Shown here: positions 42,518 through 51,698 of the stretch, in pieces
How the letters are laid out: each line of letters starts with the position of its first letter
Position numbering within the stretch: the stretch's first letter is position 1
Origin: Paludibacteraceae bacterium
GTDB taxonomy: Bacteria; Bacteroidota; Bacteroidia; Bacteroidales; Paludibacteraceae
Assembly: GCA_905235225.1 (NCBI GenBank)
Contig: CAJOKE010000005.1
Span: 27,291 to 91,290, forward strand
DNA length: 64,000 bases
Reading direction: 5' to 3'
Made by a program: the position numbers and the translations under genes
The notes under the pieces: generated by a model
Database searches by the model: none
Told to the model about the DNA's origin: nothing
The model's input: only the letters and a program-made list of their open reading frames with translations

Positions 42518-43342
42518 TTACTTCTTCTTTTGTTGTTCGTCATACTTAACCACGAGGTCGAGCAAACTGATTGAGCTGTCTTCCATCTCGTTAACAAGAC
42601 CTTCGATTACGCTCAGAATATAGTTGTAGAATACTTGCAGAATAATTGCAATAATCAAACCGAGAAGGGTCGTCAGCAAGGCAACCTTGATACCACCGGC
42701 AACAACCGTTGCGGAAATATCACCTACCTGTTGAATCTTATCGAACGCGGCAATCATACCGATAATGGTTCCCAAGAATCCCAACGACGGAGCGATGGAG
42801 ATGAACAGCGAAATCCAGCTGAGGTTCTTCTCTAACAAACCGAGTTGAACGCCACCGTAAGAAGAAACTGTCTTCTCTACCACTTCGATACCCTCGTCAT
42901 AACGGCTCAAACCCTGATAGAATATACTTGCAACAGGACCACGGGTGTTGCGGCATACGTCCAATGCTGCCTCAATTCCGCCCTTCTGCAAAGCTTCCTC
43001 AATCTTGGCAAGCAGAGCCTTCGTGTTTGTCTTACTCAAACTTAAATAAATAATACGCTCAATACAGAGTGCAAGACCGAATACCAAGCACAACAAAGTT
43101 GCTGCCATAAAACCGGCACCACCTTCAATGAATTTCGTTTTCAATGTCTTGTGGAGAGCCACTACACCACCTGCCTCGGCGGCCTCTGCCTCTACTGCCT
43201 CAGCTGCGGGAGCCTCAGCCACATCTTCTGCTACTTGTTCTGTTGCCTCAGGAGCCTGACCGGCAGCCTCTTGAGCCATCACGGCAACGTTACCAAATGT
43301 CAACGCTGCAAGCACCATTACGGTTGCAAATACTTTTTTCAT
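42518..43342 (-). CDS. exbB: MotA/TolQ/ExbB proton-channel protein
   Basis: Start at ATG 43342 (MKKVFATVMVLAALTFG), 274 aa; the track ORF extends falsely back through tRNA-Ser. An N-terminal signal-like helix precedes an Ala/Glu-rich linker (EAPAAEAVEAEAAEAGG). Three channel helices follow, including GAGFMAATLLCLVFGLALCIERI and ISIAPSLGFLGTIIGMIAAF, which is the conserved ExbB/TolQ signature. The signal-like N terminus is a Bacteroidota feature. Probably transcribed from the tRNA-Ser promoter. Confidence 0.94.
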   Translation of the reverse strand: MKKVFATVMVLAALTFGNVAVMAQEAAGQAPEATEQVAEDVAEAPAAEAVEAEAAEAGGVVALHKTLKTKFIEGGAGFMAATLLCLVFGLALCIERIIYLSLSKTNTKALLAKIEEALQKGGIEAALDVCRNTRGPVASIFYQGLSRYDEGIEVVEKTVSSYGGVQLGLLEKNLSWISLFISIAPSLGFLGTIIGMIAAFDKIQQVGDISATVVAGGIKVALLTTLLGLIIAIILQVFYNYILSVIEGLVNEMEDSSISLLDLVVKYDEQQKKK

Positions 43343-43422
43343 GAGATTGAATGAATTATTATTTGGGTTAATTAACTGTTTTTCAAACGTAAAGACAAGG
43401 ATTGACCTGCATTCCGATCTTG

Positions 43423-43510
43423 CGGAAAGACGGGGATTCGAACCCCGGAAACGCTTTTGGCGTTTACACGCTTTCCAGGCGTGCCTCTTCAACCACTCGA
43501 GCATCTTTCC
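43423..43510 (-). tRNA. tRNA-Ser (anticodon GGA)
   Basis: 88-nt class II tRNA on the minus strand: acceptor GGAAAGA/TCTTTCC, discriminator G, anticodon loop CTGGAAA (GGA), long variable arm AAACGCCAAAAGCGTTT, T-arm GGGGTTCGAATCCCC. CCA is not encoded. Located 80 nt before exbB. Confidence 0.95.
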
Positions 43511-43535
43511 TTTGCCGTTTTCACGAAACGACCCG

Positions 43536-43566
43536 CAAAATTACACAAAAAAAACGAAATACCAAA
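43536..43566 (-). promoter_or_regulatory. Promoter for tRNA-Ser and probably exbB
   Basis: Minus strand: TTTG (43566-43563), 19 nt, TAATTTTG (43543-43536), about 25 nt before the tRNA 5' end. Confidence 0.75.
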
Positions 43567-43595
43567 AAAAATGAGTTCTTTTTTGCGTTTTTTTG

Positions 43596-44360
43596 CTATT
43601 TTAACCTAAAAAGAGCCTTTGCATTGGCTGTTGTCACCTCATACACATGCTCTATCGGCGTTTGATACACTTCCGACAACACCGACGCCGCATACCTCAT
43701 CCAACGGCTTTCGTTACGCTTGCCGCGGTACGGAACGGGTGCCATGTACGGCGCATCCGTTTCCAATACCAGACGCTCCAAAGGAATACCGACGAGATTC
43801 TCGCGCAATTTGCAGTTCTTGAACGTAATGACTCCCCCTATTCCGAGATACAGCCCCATATCCACTATACGCTTGGCCGTCTCATTGCTCCCGCTGAAAC
43901 AATGCATCACACCGCGCAAACCGCGATACACCTTTAATATATTAAGGCAGTCTTCCGTCGCATCCCTGTTGTGAATCATCACCGGCAAATCATATTGCAT
44001 CGCCCACTCCGTCTGCTTGTGCAACGCAACCTGCTGCTCTTTCTTGAACGTCGTGTCAAAATGATAATCCAGTCCTATCTCTCCTATCGCAATATAATCC
44101 CGCGCATGCGTTTTCAATATATCCTCTATCTGCTCCAGTTGCGACATCCAGTCTTCGCTGATATTTTCGGGATGCAGACCGATGGCGGGATACAGATACC
44201 CGGGGAATTGGCGGCACACATCCATTACCGGCACAATGGACGACACGTCCACTCCCGGCACCAGAATGGCTTCCACTCCTTCCGCCTGCTGCTGCGCAAT
44301 GAATCCCGGCAGGTCATCCAGATACTGCGGGTCATCTATATGGGCATGGGTGTCTATCAT
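43596..44360 (-). CDS. tatD: TatD-family metal-dependent hydrolase
   Basis: 254 aa TIM-barrel amidohydrolase: MIDTHAHIDDPQY (metal HxH), IGEIGLDYHFD, MIHNRDATEDCL, VMHCFSGS, LETDAPYMAP. TatD/YcfH-type DNases act as 3'-5' exonucleases or on D-aminoacyl substrates. Overlaps queA by ATGA. Confidence 0.94.
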   Translation of the reverse strand: MIDTHAHIDDPQYLDDLPGFIAQQQAEGVEAILVPGVDVSSIVPVMDVCRQFPGYLYPAIGLHPENISEDWMSQLEQIEDILKTHARDYIAIGEIGLDYHFDTTFKKEQQVALHKQTEWAMQYDLPVMIHNRDATEDCLNILKVYRGLRGVMHCFSGSNETAKRIVDMGLYLGIGGVITFKNCKLRENLVGIPLERLVLETDAPYMAPVPYRGKRNESRWMRYAASVLSEVYQTPIEHVYEVTTANAKALFRLK

Positions 44361-45535
44361 CTTCTCCTGTTCAATATACTGCTGTCACCATAACTCAGAA
44401 ACCGGAAATCATGGGCAAGCGCATAATTATATATGGTGTGCCAGTCCCCGCCGACAAACGCGCTCACTAACAGCAAAAGCGTCGATTTGGGCTGGTGGAA
44501 GTTCGTTATCAGCTGCTCCACCACCCTGAACGTATACCCCGGCTTGATCATAATCTGCGTCTCGGCATGCAAAGTCTCCTGTCCCGTATGGTCCAGATAT
44601 TCAAGAATCGCCCCCAACGCCTCAGCCACCGGCATCGGATGCTCACCCTCATACGGCTCAAACTGACCCACATGAATCACCTCGCCCGCCGAACCGTTAC
44701 GCAACTGCTCACCGATAAAGTACAGGCTCTCCAATGTCCGCATGGACGTCGTGCCGACTGCCACGATATGACCGATATTGTCACGCACATCTGCAATAGC
44801 CCTCCGGGGGACGGCAATTATCTCCGTATGCATCGTATGCTCATCTGCATCTTCCGTCTTCACCGGCTGAAACGTTCCCGCACCCACATGCAGCGTCAGT
44901 TCAGTCGTCTGTATACCGCGCCCGCGAAGATCGTCCAGCACCTTCTCCGTAAAATGCAACCCCGCCGTCGGTGCCGCTACAGAACCCTTGATACGGCTAT
45001 ACACGGTCTGATAAGTTGTCTTGTCGCTTTCCTCTGTGTCCCTGTTCAGATATGGCGGAATAGGCAGTTCGCCCGCCATGTCTAACAACTGCGCAAATGA
45101 TACGTTCCCATCATCCCACGTAAAACGCACCTCATGCGTGTTACCCGTAGTCGCTATCCGCTCAGCATGCAGGACACCGTTGCTCAACACTCCCGATTTC
45201 CACTTCTTCAGATTACCGATCATGCACTTCCATGTGCAACCCGTTGTGCTGCTTAGCGACAACTGGTAATCCCGCGGGGACAATGGCTCCAGACAGAACA
45301 CCTCTATCCTTGCACCCGTATCCTTATGGAAAACCATACGCGCCGGAATAACGCGCGTATTGTTGTAAACTAACAGCGACTGGGGCGCAATATAATCGCC
45401 CACATTATAAAACAGGTCTTCCGACACCACTCCGTCCCGATATACCAGCAACTTCGAGTGGTCCCGCTCCGCTAACGGATACTTCGCTATCCGTTCATCC
45501 GCCAACGGATAATCATATTCACTTATTCGTATCAC
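44357..45535 (-). CDS. queA: S-adenosylmethionine:tRNA ribosyltransferase-isomerase
   Basis: 392 aa. Family text: SEYDYPLADERIAKYPLAERDHSKLLV, LVYNNTRVIPARM, GSVAAPTAGLHFTEKVL, LTLHVGAGTFQPVK, HVGQFEPYEGEHPMP near the middle and FHQPKSTLLLLVSAFVGGDW near the end. It transfers the ribosyl part of SAM to 7-aminomethyl-7-deazaguanine in tRNA to make epoxyqueuosine. It is 129 nt after the THUMP methyltransferase gene, and an 11-bp array fills half of that gap. Confidence 0.94.
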   Translation of the reverse strand: MIRISEYDYPLADERIAKYPLAERDHSKLLVYRDGVVSEDLFYNVGDYIAPQSLLVYNNTRVIPARMVFHKDTGARIEVFCLEPLSPRDYQLSLSSTTGCTWKCMIGNLKKWKSGVLSNGVLHAERIATTGNTHEVRFTWDDGNVSFAQLLDMAGELPIPPYLNRDTEESDKTTYQTVYSRIKGSVAAPTAGLHFTEKVLDDLRGRGIQTTELTLHVGAGTFQPVKTEDADEHTMHTEIIAVPRRAIADVRDNIGHIVAVGTTSMRTLESLYFIGEQLRNGSAGEVIHVGQFEPYEGEHPMPVAEALGAILEYLDHTGQETLHAETQIMIKPGYTFRVVEQLITNFHQPKSTLLLLVSAFVGGDWHTIYNYALAHDFRFLSYGDSSILNRRR

Positions 45536-45609
45536 TTTCTAAAACTATTCTTCTTTCTGCCAACACTCATTTATACTACCCTTTTCCGACTGCCTTCCGA
45601 CGCTCTATC

Positions 45610-45675
45610 TCGGTTGCTGCTCGGTTGCTGATCGGTTGCTGATCAGTTGCTAATCAGTTGCTGATCAGTTCCTGC
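45610..45675. repeat. 11-bp-period tandem array, TCGGTTGCTGA units
   Basis: Six contiguous 11-bp units: TCGGTTGCTGC, TCGGTTGCTGA (twice), TCAGTTGCTAA, TCAGTTGCTGA, TCAGTTCCTGC. The last unit contains the stop codon and final codon of the THUMP methyltransferase. Confidence 0.92.
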
Positions 45676-46897
45676 GACTGACATCTTTATGACCAACATA
45701 TGACCGGCGACTGCCTGTTTTCCCCGTCTGGACACGTTTCTTCACAAACTCACGACGCTCACCCGCAAACAACTCATACTGGTTAAACAGGCACTCCAGC
45801 TCGCCGTTCATCAGTTTGATTCGCTTGCTTGGCTTCAGCCCTATACTCTTCAAAGCGTCCTCGTTCGATGAAATCACCCATGCGGTCGAACCTGTAAACT
45901 GATGCTTGAACGCTGTTCCCATATCCCCATACAAACGCAGCACATCCTTGTCCTGCGACAAACGCTCACCATATGGCGGATTTACCATTACCAAAGCAGG
46001 TTCCTGACTGTCGCGCTTGATTTCCTGAATACGAATCTGGCGAACTTCGATAACTCGCTGTTGACCTGCTGCCTTCACATTCTTCAATGACGCTTGAACG
46101 GCATAAAATCCTGCATCTGAACCATATATCTTATGCGTAAACGGTTTTTCCTGAGAATCATCATTATACACATCCTCAAACAAGTCTTTGTCAAAATCTC
46201 GCCAACGCTCAAAGGCAAAACCCTTCCTGAATATACCGGGAGCGATGTTCTGGGCAATTAGTGCCGCCTCTATCAGAAGCGTGCCGGAACCGCACATCGG
46301 ATCATAAAAATCTGTCTCGCCTTTCCATCCCGCCATCAGCAGCATTCCTGCTGCCAACGCCTCATTAATCGGAGCTTCCGTATTCGCCACACGGTATCCC
46401 CGCTTGTGCAAACTCTCTCCGGAACTGTCCATGGACAAGGTCACCTGCTCATTTGCTATATGGACATTCAGACACAAATCAGGATCCGACAAACGGACAC
46501 TCGGCCGTTTCCCCTCACGCTCGTTCCACCAGTCCGCTATAGCATCCTTGACACGGTAGGTCACGTACCGCGAATGACGGAAAGTGTCCGAATATACCGT
46601 TGAATCTATCTGAAAACCGGTCTGCAATGTCATATACTGCGACCAGTCTAACTTCTTCACTTCCTCATACACGGCATCGGCATCTTTTGCCTTGAACGAC
46701 ATTATCGGCACCAATACACGTGAGGCGGTACGCAGACACATGTTGGCACGGTACAGCAATCGCTTGTCACCCGTAAAAGACACTGCGCGACGCTCTAATT
46801 GCACATTGTTCGCACCCAATGCAACCAACTCGCCTGCAAGCACCTCTTCCAAGCCTTTAAAGGTCTTGGCTATCATCTGAAATTCTTTCACAATCAC
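45665..46897 (-). CDS. THUMP-domain class I SAM-dependent RNA methyltransferase
   Basis: 410 aa. The N-terminal THUMP domain (KTFKGLEEVLAGELVALGANNV) binds RNA. The methyltransferase domain has FYDPMCGSGTLLIEAALIAQ and the N6-purine/guanine motif VNPPYGERL. It resembles the N-terminal half of RlmL (23S rRNA m2G2445). The Arg/Lys-rich tail (RVQTGKTGSRRSYVGHK) likely aids RNA binding. It begins 2 nt after the preceding gene stop. Confidence 0.9.
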   Translation of the reverse strand: MIVKEFQMIAKTFKGLEEVLAGELVALGANNVQLERRAVSFTGDKRLLYRANMCLRTASRVLVPIMSFKAKDADAVYEEVKKLDWSQYMTLQTGFQIDSTVYSDTFRHSRYVTYRVKDAIADWWNEREGKRPSVRLSDPDLCLNVHIANEQVTLSMDSSGESLHKRGYRVANTEAPINEALAAGMLLMAGWKGETDFYDPMCGSGTLLIEAALIAQNIAPGIFRKGFAFERWRDFDKDLFEDVYNDDSQEKPFTHKIYGSDAGFYAVQASLKNVKAAGQQRVIEVRQIRIQEIKRDSQEPALVMVNPPYGERLSQDKDVLRLYGDMGTAFKHQFTGSTAWVISSNEDALKSIGLKPSKRIKLMNGELECLFNQYELFAGERREFVKKRVQTGKTGSRRSYVGHKDVSRRN

Positions 46898-46899
46898 TC

Positions 46900-48297
46900 T
46901 TATTTAAGCCATTTATGACCGTTTTGTATCACTATTCCATGGTACTCCCCGCCTACACGTTTGCCGGTTACATCATACATCGGCTGCATCAAATCAAGTT
47001 CTTCCGAATAAGTCTGCTCAATAGAGGTAATCACCTTCTGGTCACGCACATACTGTTCCTCCGTCTTGACACCCGTCACTCCGTAAACGCCCAGATACTT
47101 CTTCAATCCGCCATAGACAAATATCTCCTGCCCCACTAACTCGGCATTGTCCACTACGTTCAGATTGTCACGGGCAGCACCCGCATTCAACTGAACCGTC
47201 AGCACTTTGCTCATATTGCTTTCATCAGCCGTACCTGCTATAACCAACGATAATTTGTCCGTCTTGTTGACACCCGTAAACTGGTCACTGCTGTTACGCG
47301 CAGCACTGCCAAGCACATAACCGCGCACCCAGTATTCATCACCTTCAAACAACACATCATTCTCCCATAACTTTAGCACATCCGCTACCGTATAGGGATC
47401 AGCCTTTGTCCCGGAACCGTCCAGAACAATTCCCGCTACCGCATAACTGAAATACACCTTCTTTTCTATTTTCTCTGCCCCGTTCTTTGCCGATACTCCG
47501 CTTAATGTCAATGCCGCGGAATATTCTCCCGTCGGCATTCCTGTCTTGATAGAAACCACTATCTTTCCGCCCGTTTTCGTAAATAATGACTTGTCTAACA
47601 CAAAAGCACTTTGCGCATCATCAAATTGCACACTCACACCCGCCGCAGAAAGATTCTTGGATTCCACATTGATGGATTGGCTGTGAGTGCCGTAACCGGT
47701 TCCGAACAAACCGAACGGAACAAAACCCTTGGGCGAAACGCGGAGCATGGCATCCGACGGATCCGACGGAAAAACCTTCACCTCGTCTAAAAAGAAACGG
47801 TTCTTGTTGCCGGACGCGAATGTTATCCGGACACTCGACTCTACATCATATATCTTCACCGATATGTCATTCCACTTGTTCCTGTTGATGATGAATTTCG
47901 ACACATCAATATCACCTCCTGTGACCGACAGATTGATAACCGAATCCTCTTTGGTACTAATCCATGGAGCAGCACGAAATGTCAATGTAATATCACCGCT
48001 GCACGCTATCTCAGGTGTGGTAATACTTCCGTTTTGCTTGTTCAATCCGACTTTCACACACTGGTTGGCACCATTGCAGTTGGTATAATCCCAACTGTTC
48101 TCCGCATCATTATTGTCTGTGTAGATAACATACTCCTTCGCTACATCACCTCCCCACTGACCGTCATTGCCACCCGTATAGCCTTTGTAGTAATCATCGT
48201 TGACACATTTGTTGAAAGACTCGTAAAAAATCGGCTCTGCGCCGAACACCATCATGCTCGCACCCAGCAAGCATAGTACTGAAAAATTCTTTTTCAT
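46900..48297 (-). CDS. Secreted DUF6359-like OB-fold protein with T9SS-type end
   Basis: 465 aa from ATG 48297 (MKKNFSVLCLLGASMMVFGA signal peptide). Residues about 20-165 are a lectin-like beta-sandwich (FYESFNKC...RFFLDEVKVFPSD). The middle has an Ig-like segment. Residues about 290-440 read GTKADPYTVADVLKLWEN...YWVRGYVLGSAAR, the DUF6359/OB-fold pattern. The end MYDVTGKRVGGEYHGIVIQNGHKWLK is a short T9SS sorting signal. It is related in layout to the 703-aa protein at 30.5 kb. It is an unexpected secreted member of a mostly cytoplasmic operon. Confidence 0.82.
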   Translation of the reverse strand: MKKNFSVLCLLGASMMVFGAEPIFYESFNKCVNDDYYKGYTGGNDGQWGGDVAKEYVIYTDNNDAENSWDYTNCNGANQCVKVGLNKQNGSITTPEIACSGDITLTFRAAPWISTKEDSVINLSVTGGDIDVSKFIINRNKWNDISVKIYDVESSVRITFASGNKNRFFLDEVKVFPSDPSDAMLRVSPKGFVPFGLFGTGYGTHSQSINVESKNLSAAGVSVQFDDAQSAFVLDKSLFTKTGGKIVVSIKTGMPTGEYSAALTLSGVSAKNGAEKIEKKVYFSYAVAGIVLDGSGTKADPYTVADVLKLWENDVLFEGDEYWVRGYVLGSAARNSSDQFTGVNKTDKLSLVIAGTADESNMSKVLTVQLNAGAARDNLNVVDNAELVGQEIFVYGGLKKYLGVYGVTGVKTEEQYVRDQKVITSIEQTYSEELDLMQPMYDVTGKRVGGEYHGIVIQNGHKWLK

Positions 48298-48308
48298 GAT
48301 TATATGGT

Positions 48309-49109
48309 TCAAAAAAGGTATCGCTCCCGCAATAACGCCATATCATCCGGCGTCACAAACAAACATTCGTTCATATATTGCTCCATTCCCCCATACTCGC
48401 GGTCTATCAAATCAAGAGTTGAGATGAAGTTTTTCGTACTTACACCCATAAAAGCCTGTATTACAGCCATCTCGGCTTCACCCCCGCCCTTGTCTAATAT
48501 ATCTTGGTTAAGACGCCTGACTAATGGCTCATAAGACGCATTACTGCTGTCAAAGTCCTGAATAACTGCCTCACGCGGGACACCAAGTGCAAATAGCACA
48601 AATGCAGCACCCCAACCGGTACGATCCTTGCCCTGCGCACAATGCCAAAGCACCGCACCTTCCTCAGTTTCCACTATCAAACGCATAAAAGCCGCATATT
48701 GCAACTGCGAATATTCACTCCTTATTAATGACGGATACATGTTTGCAGCCATTCGCTGGACCTCAGGATAAAACGAATAACTGACTATGTATTTCTCCAA
48801 ATCATAGAACGCCTCTTGAGGTATCGCTTGACCCGTATCCTGCTCCACACGCATATCTATTGTCGGCAGTATATGATGGCTCGCACCGGGTACATCACAG
48901 TCGGGCTGATGCTCCGCCTCATTATACGAACGGAAATCAAACACGCGGCGAAGATGATACTCGTCACGCAAACGCGCTATATCGCTATCTGTGGCATCAT
49001 GCAGATGAGCGGTACGAAGCAATAGACCGGACTTGATCGTTTTGCCGTCTGCCGCCGGAAGACCACCAAGATCACGGGCATTCACAATATTCTCAAACCA
49101 TATATTCAC
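48309..49109 (-). CDS. Tyrosine-specific protein phosphatase (Y_phosphatase3 type)
   Basis: 266 aa. N-terminal FENIVNARDLGGLPAADGKTIKSG and the active-site loop HCAQGKDRTG (156-165, catalytic Cys157) place it in the PTP family that includes LipA-like and lipid/tyrosine phosphatases. It overlaps the alarmone hydrolase gene by ATGA. In this operon it could dephosphorylate a target of the phosphotransferase two genes upstream, which is inference. Confidence 0.88.
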   Translation of the reverse strand: MNIWFENIVNARDLGGLPAADGKTIKSGLLLRTAHLHDATDSDIARLRDEYHLRRVFDFRSYNEAEHQPDCDVPGASHHILPTIDMRVEQDTGQAIPQEAFYDLEKYIVSYSFYPEVQRMAANMYPSLIRSEYSQLQYAAFMRLIVETEEGAVLWHCAQGKDRTGWGAAFVLFALGVPREAVIQDFDSSNASYEPLVRRLNQDILDKGGGEAEMAVIQAFMGVSTKNFISTLDLIDREYGGMEQYMNECLFVTPDDMALLRERYLF

Positions 49110-49684
49110 GCCTTGAACACCTTGTCTATCAGTTCTACAAACTCACGGTACGCAAATGTGCCTTCCAACTCCGATAACGCACTCGCAAGACCACGATAAT
49201 GCCACTCATGAGACGCCTTGTCCTTGACATGGAAAATGTTCCACAATGTATCACCTTGCATGGCATAGTCGCGCGCTATTGCACGCATATTGCTCAACTT
49301 GTCACCCATTGCAACCACCTTGGCGTCATGGGATGCCGACATCAAACGGTTTATTGCAGCCTGCTTGCGGTCATGCCAGCTGTCCTCTTCCGACACGCCT
49401 TCCTCAAACTGGTCACTCTCCGAATGTACCAAGTCCGCTATCCTGTCACCGAATTCACGACGAATATCATCTACCGTCACATCCGTATCCTCTACTGTAT
49501 CATGCAAGGCCGCAGCAGCTAACAATTCCTGATCTGCAGTCATCGTTGCCACTATCTCCATCGCCTCCATCGGGTGAACAATATACGGGAAACCTTTTCC
49601 TCTACGCTCGGTATTGTGATGTGCTTTTACCGCATAAACAATAGCACGGTCCAACAATGTGCTGTCTATGTACTTGTTTGCCAT
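49106..49684 (-). CDS. Small alarmone hydrolase (HD domain)
   Basis: 192 aa, a stand-alone HD hydrolase of the RelA/SpoT kind. RRGKGFPYIVHPMEAMEI and the metal site AAALHDTVEDTDVT are the hydrolase motifs; VVAMGDKLSNMRAIARD follows. No synthetase, TGS or ACT domain is present. Such proteins hydrolyse (p)ppGpp to GTP/GDP and PPi, and some prefer other 3'-pyrophosphates. It lies two genes after a synthetase in the same operon. Confidence 0.85.
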   Translation of the reverse strand: MANKYIDSTLLDRAIVYAVKAHHNTERRGKGFPYIVHPMEAMEIVATMTADQELLAAAALHDTVEDTDVTVDDIRREFGDRIADLVHSESDQFEEGVSEEDSWHDRKQAAINRLMSASHDAKVVAMGDKLSNMRAIARDYAMQGDTLWNIFHVKDKASHEWHYRGLASALSELEGTFAYREFVELIDKVFKA

Positions 49685-49696
49685 AATTCGTCTGTA

Positions 49697-50536
49697 CTAA
49701 TATATCGTTCCTTCCAACATCGCACGGAAAGCGGGCATGGGGAAATGGGTATCACGTTCCACAATCAAGGTCTTCAATCCGGCATATATACGAACCTCTT
49801 TTTCGATAGCTTCTATATCGGCATCCTCTCCGAAATAAGCGGGAACAAATGCCTTCCAGAACCGCGCTGCTGTTGCATTCGACATATGATACTGCTCCAT
49901 CGTCCACTCCTCATTATTCAGATTGCAAGTCAGGTAAACCATTCCCAAATCAAACATCGGATAACCGTAACCGAAATCGCCGAGGTCTATAAAATAGGGC
50001 GTATGGACGCCGTTCTCCTCTACAAAAATTCCGTTACTGAACTGCAAATCACCGTGAATGGCGGTCTTTGCATCGGGAGCAGCTTGGATAAATGCCCCTA
50101 TCTTTTCCTTTTGATCCGCTGTGAAGAACGGATTATCAGCCAATAACTGCATATAATGTGTCTTCACATCCATAAACTGTGATGTATCTACTTCCGTTGA
50201 ATGCAACTTCTTGCATAATGCAGCAAACTCCGCTGCATATTGCTCGGTATGCGCGGGATCATCGCCTGTTGCCCGGGAATAGGATTTTTTGTTCGATATT
50301 CGATGGAAACGGATACCAAGCCGCTCACCGTCTGTCACCAAATCACCGGGTTCTGGGGTCGGAATACCTGCCTTATACACTTTTTGAGCCAACTCCAACT
50401 CTAAGCGGGCGGCTTCAAAATTGCGGAAATACATCTTCAGCATAACCGTTGAATCGGTCTTGTGGTTATAACTGCTGCCATTCGCTCCTTCACCGGACAA
50501 CACGTAGTCATCCATATTAATTCTGATCGGATCCAT
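49697..50536 (-). CDS. TIGR02172-like phosphotransferase (kinase fold)
   Basis: 279 aa. Aminoglycoside-phosphotransferase/choline-kinase fold: a Gly-loop-like LSGEGANGSSYNH, lysine VMLKMYFRN, catalytic loop IHGDLQFSNGIF and metal motif FIDLGDFGYGYPMFDLG. The overall text fits the family defined on Fibrobacter paralogues (TIGR02172), whose substrate is unknown. It sits between the alarmone synthetase (72 nt) and hydrolase (12 nt). It could phosphorylate a small molecule or a protein, and I cannot decide which. Confidence 0.75.
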   Translation of the reverse strand: MDPIRINMDDYVLSGEGANGSSYNHKTDSTVMLKMYFRNFEAARLELELAQKVYKAGIPTPEPGDLVTDGERLGIRFHRISNKKSYSRATGDDPAHTEQYAAEFAALCKKLHSTEVDTSQFMDVKTHYMQLLADNPFFTADQKEKIGAFIQAAPDAKTAIHGDLQFSNGIFVEENGVHTPYFIDLGDFGYGYPMFDLGMVYLTCNLNNEEWTMEQYHMSNATAARFWKAFVPAYFGEDADIEAIEKEVRIYAGLKTLIVERDTHFPMPAFRAMLEGTIY

Positions 50537-50608
50537 TTTTTATTCCTAATTGGTTATTGGTATTTGACAACTCCCCGGTTCGGTCTGACAACCTGTGGGG
50601 ATAATTAT

Positions 50609-51697
50609 TTATTGTTTCATAAAAGGTAATGCAGAAGCCTGACTATAGGTCAGTTCTGCCAATTGTTCATTCTGCGGGCTGACTCCGTTCAATTCGTCAA
50701 ACAGCAACCGCAATCCTATTTTGCCGCCGCCCTCACGGAGTATATACACAATACAGATATTTTGTATTCCGATTGCCGAAGAAACTATATCCAGATCTGT
50801 CATGCCCAACTGGTGACGGGCAAGACGGTATGCGTCATCCTCGCATTGCTTAACCAAACGGTTGACATCACCCAGCGTGCGGCAACCGACTTGCTTCATT
50901 ACTGATAAATAAGGCATTAAAGGAGTATCGAATATCTCTGCCTGATTAATTGCGGCAATGCGTTTGTTCAATGCCTCAAAAGGACGTGTCTCAAGATAAC
51001 TGCGGAATGTTTCACCGTCTAACTGAACATCATCCAACTTGCCGTTGCTGACCAAATGCTGCACACGACGGCGATAATCGTTCAACTCCGTCCGAATACG
51101 GCTGAACTCGTCATCCGCCATCTCCAATATACCGGCAAGACGGTTCATCTGACGCATATATTCTCGGGGAATCTCAACACCCGACTTGTAACCGGTATCA
51201 TGATTGGCGGCTGCCCAGGCGTGTTGCAGAGTGGTACGCAACTGTAACTCAAACCGAATCGTATTCAACTGTGGATATTCAGGGTCGTCAATCAGCGTCT
51301 TGGGCAAACGGCATATATAATGCAGCGAGTTATAGCCGAAACTGTCCAACTCATGCAGTTTACGCTTGTCCACGCTATTCTCCCAGTCTATATCAAACAA
51401 CCGCTCTGCCATGGCGGCTATACGGTCCACATCATCGGTGTAGAATGTCACAACACGAACTCCGACAAGGTCAGTCACATCATTCAAATCACTATACTTG
51501 CCACCCTTGCGTTCCAACTTGCCCGACAAACTCTCCAATGTCTTGACACGGCCTTCTACGGTTGTAACATATATGCCGCTCTTCTCCAATGTACTACGGA
51601 GAATTCCTACAACTACCTCTAAAAGACGCTCAAAAACAGGACGTCCTTCCCTGAAGTCGTCCAACAGCATTTGCGAGTGTAAATTCAACACCGCCAT
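50609..51697 (-). CDS. RelA/SpoT-domain alarmone synthetase
   Basis: 362 aa from ATG 51697 (MAVLNLHSQM), one base after the STAS gene stop. The synthetase domain spans about 20-200: R50-K52...S58-K60 (GRVKTLESLSGK), DLVGVRVVTFY, the GYNSLHY motif (121-127), and ELQLRTTLQHAWAAANHDTGYKS (150-172). It has no HD hydrolase domain and no TGS/ACT regulatory domains. The C-terminal 160 residues are helical and unlike the usual RelA tail. Predicted to make (p)ppGpp or a related pyrophosphorylated nucleotide. Confidence 0.87.
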   Translation of the reverse strand: MAVLNLHSQMLLDDFREGRPVFERLLEVVVGILRSTLEKSGIYVTTVEGRVKTLESLSGKLERKGGKYSDLNDVTDLVGVRVVTFYTDDVDRIAAMAERLFDIDWENSVDKRKLHELDSFGYNSLHYICRLPKTLIDDPEYPQLNTIRFELQLRTTLQHAWAAANHDTGYKSGVEIPREYMRQMNRLAGILEMADDEFSRIRTELNDYRRRVQHLVSNGKLDDVQLDGETFRSYLETRPFEALNKRIAAINQAEIFDTPLMPYLSVMKQVGCRTLGDVNRLVKQCEDDAYRLARHQLGMTDLDIVSSAIGIQNICIVYILREGGGKIGLRLLFDELNGVSPQNEQLAELTYSQASALPFMKQ

Positions 51698-51698
51698 C

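Noticed and set aside
43343-43504. 54-residue N-terminal extension of ExbB in the track
   Set aside because: This part is translated tRNA-Ser; a signal-like ExbB N terminus begins at ATG 43342.
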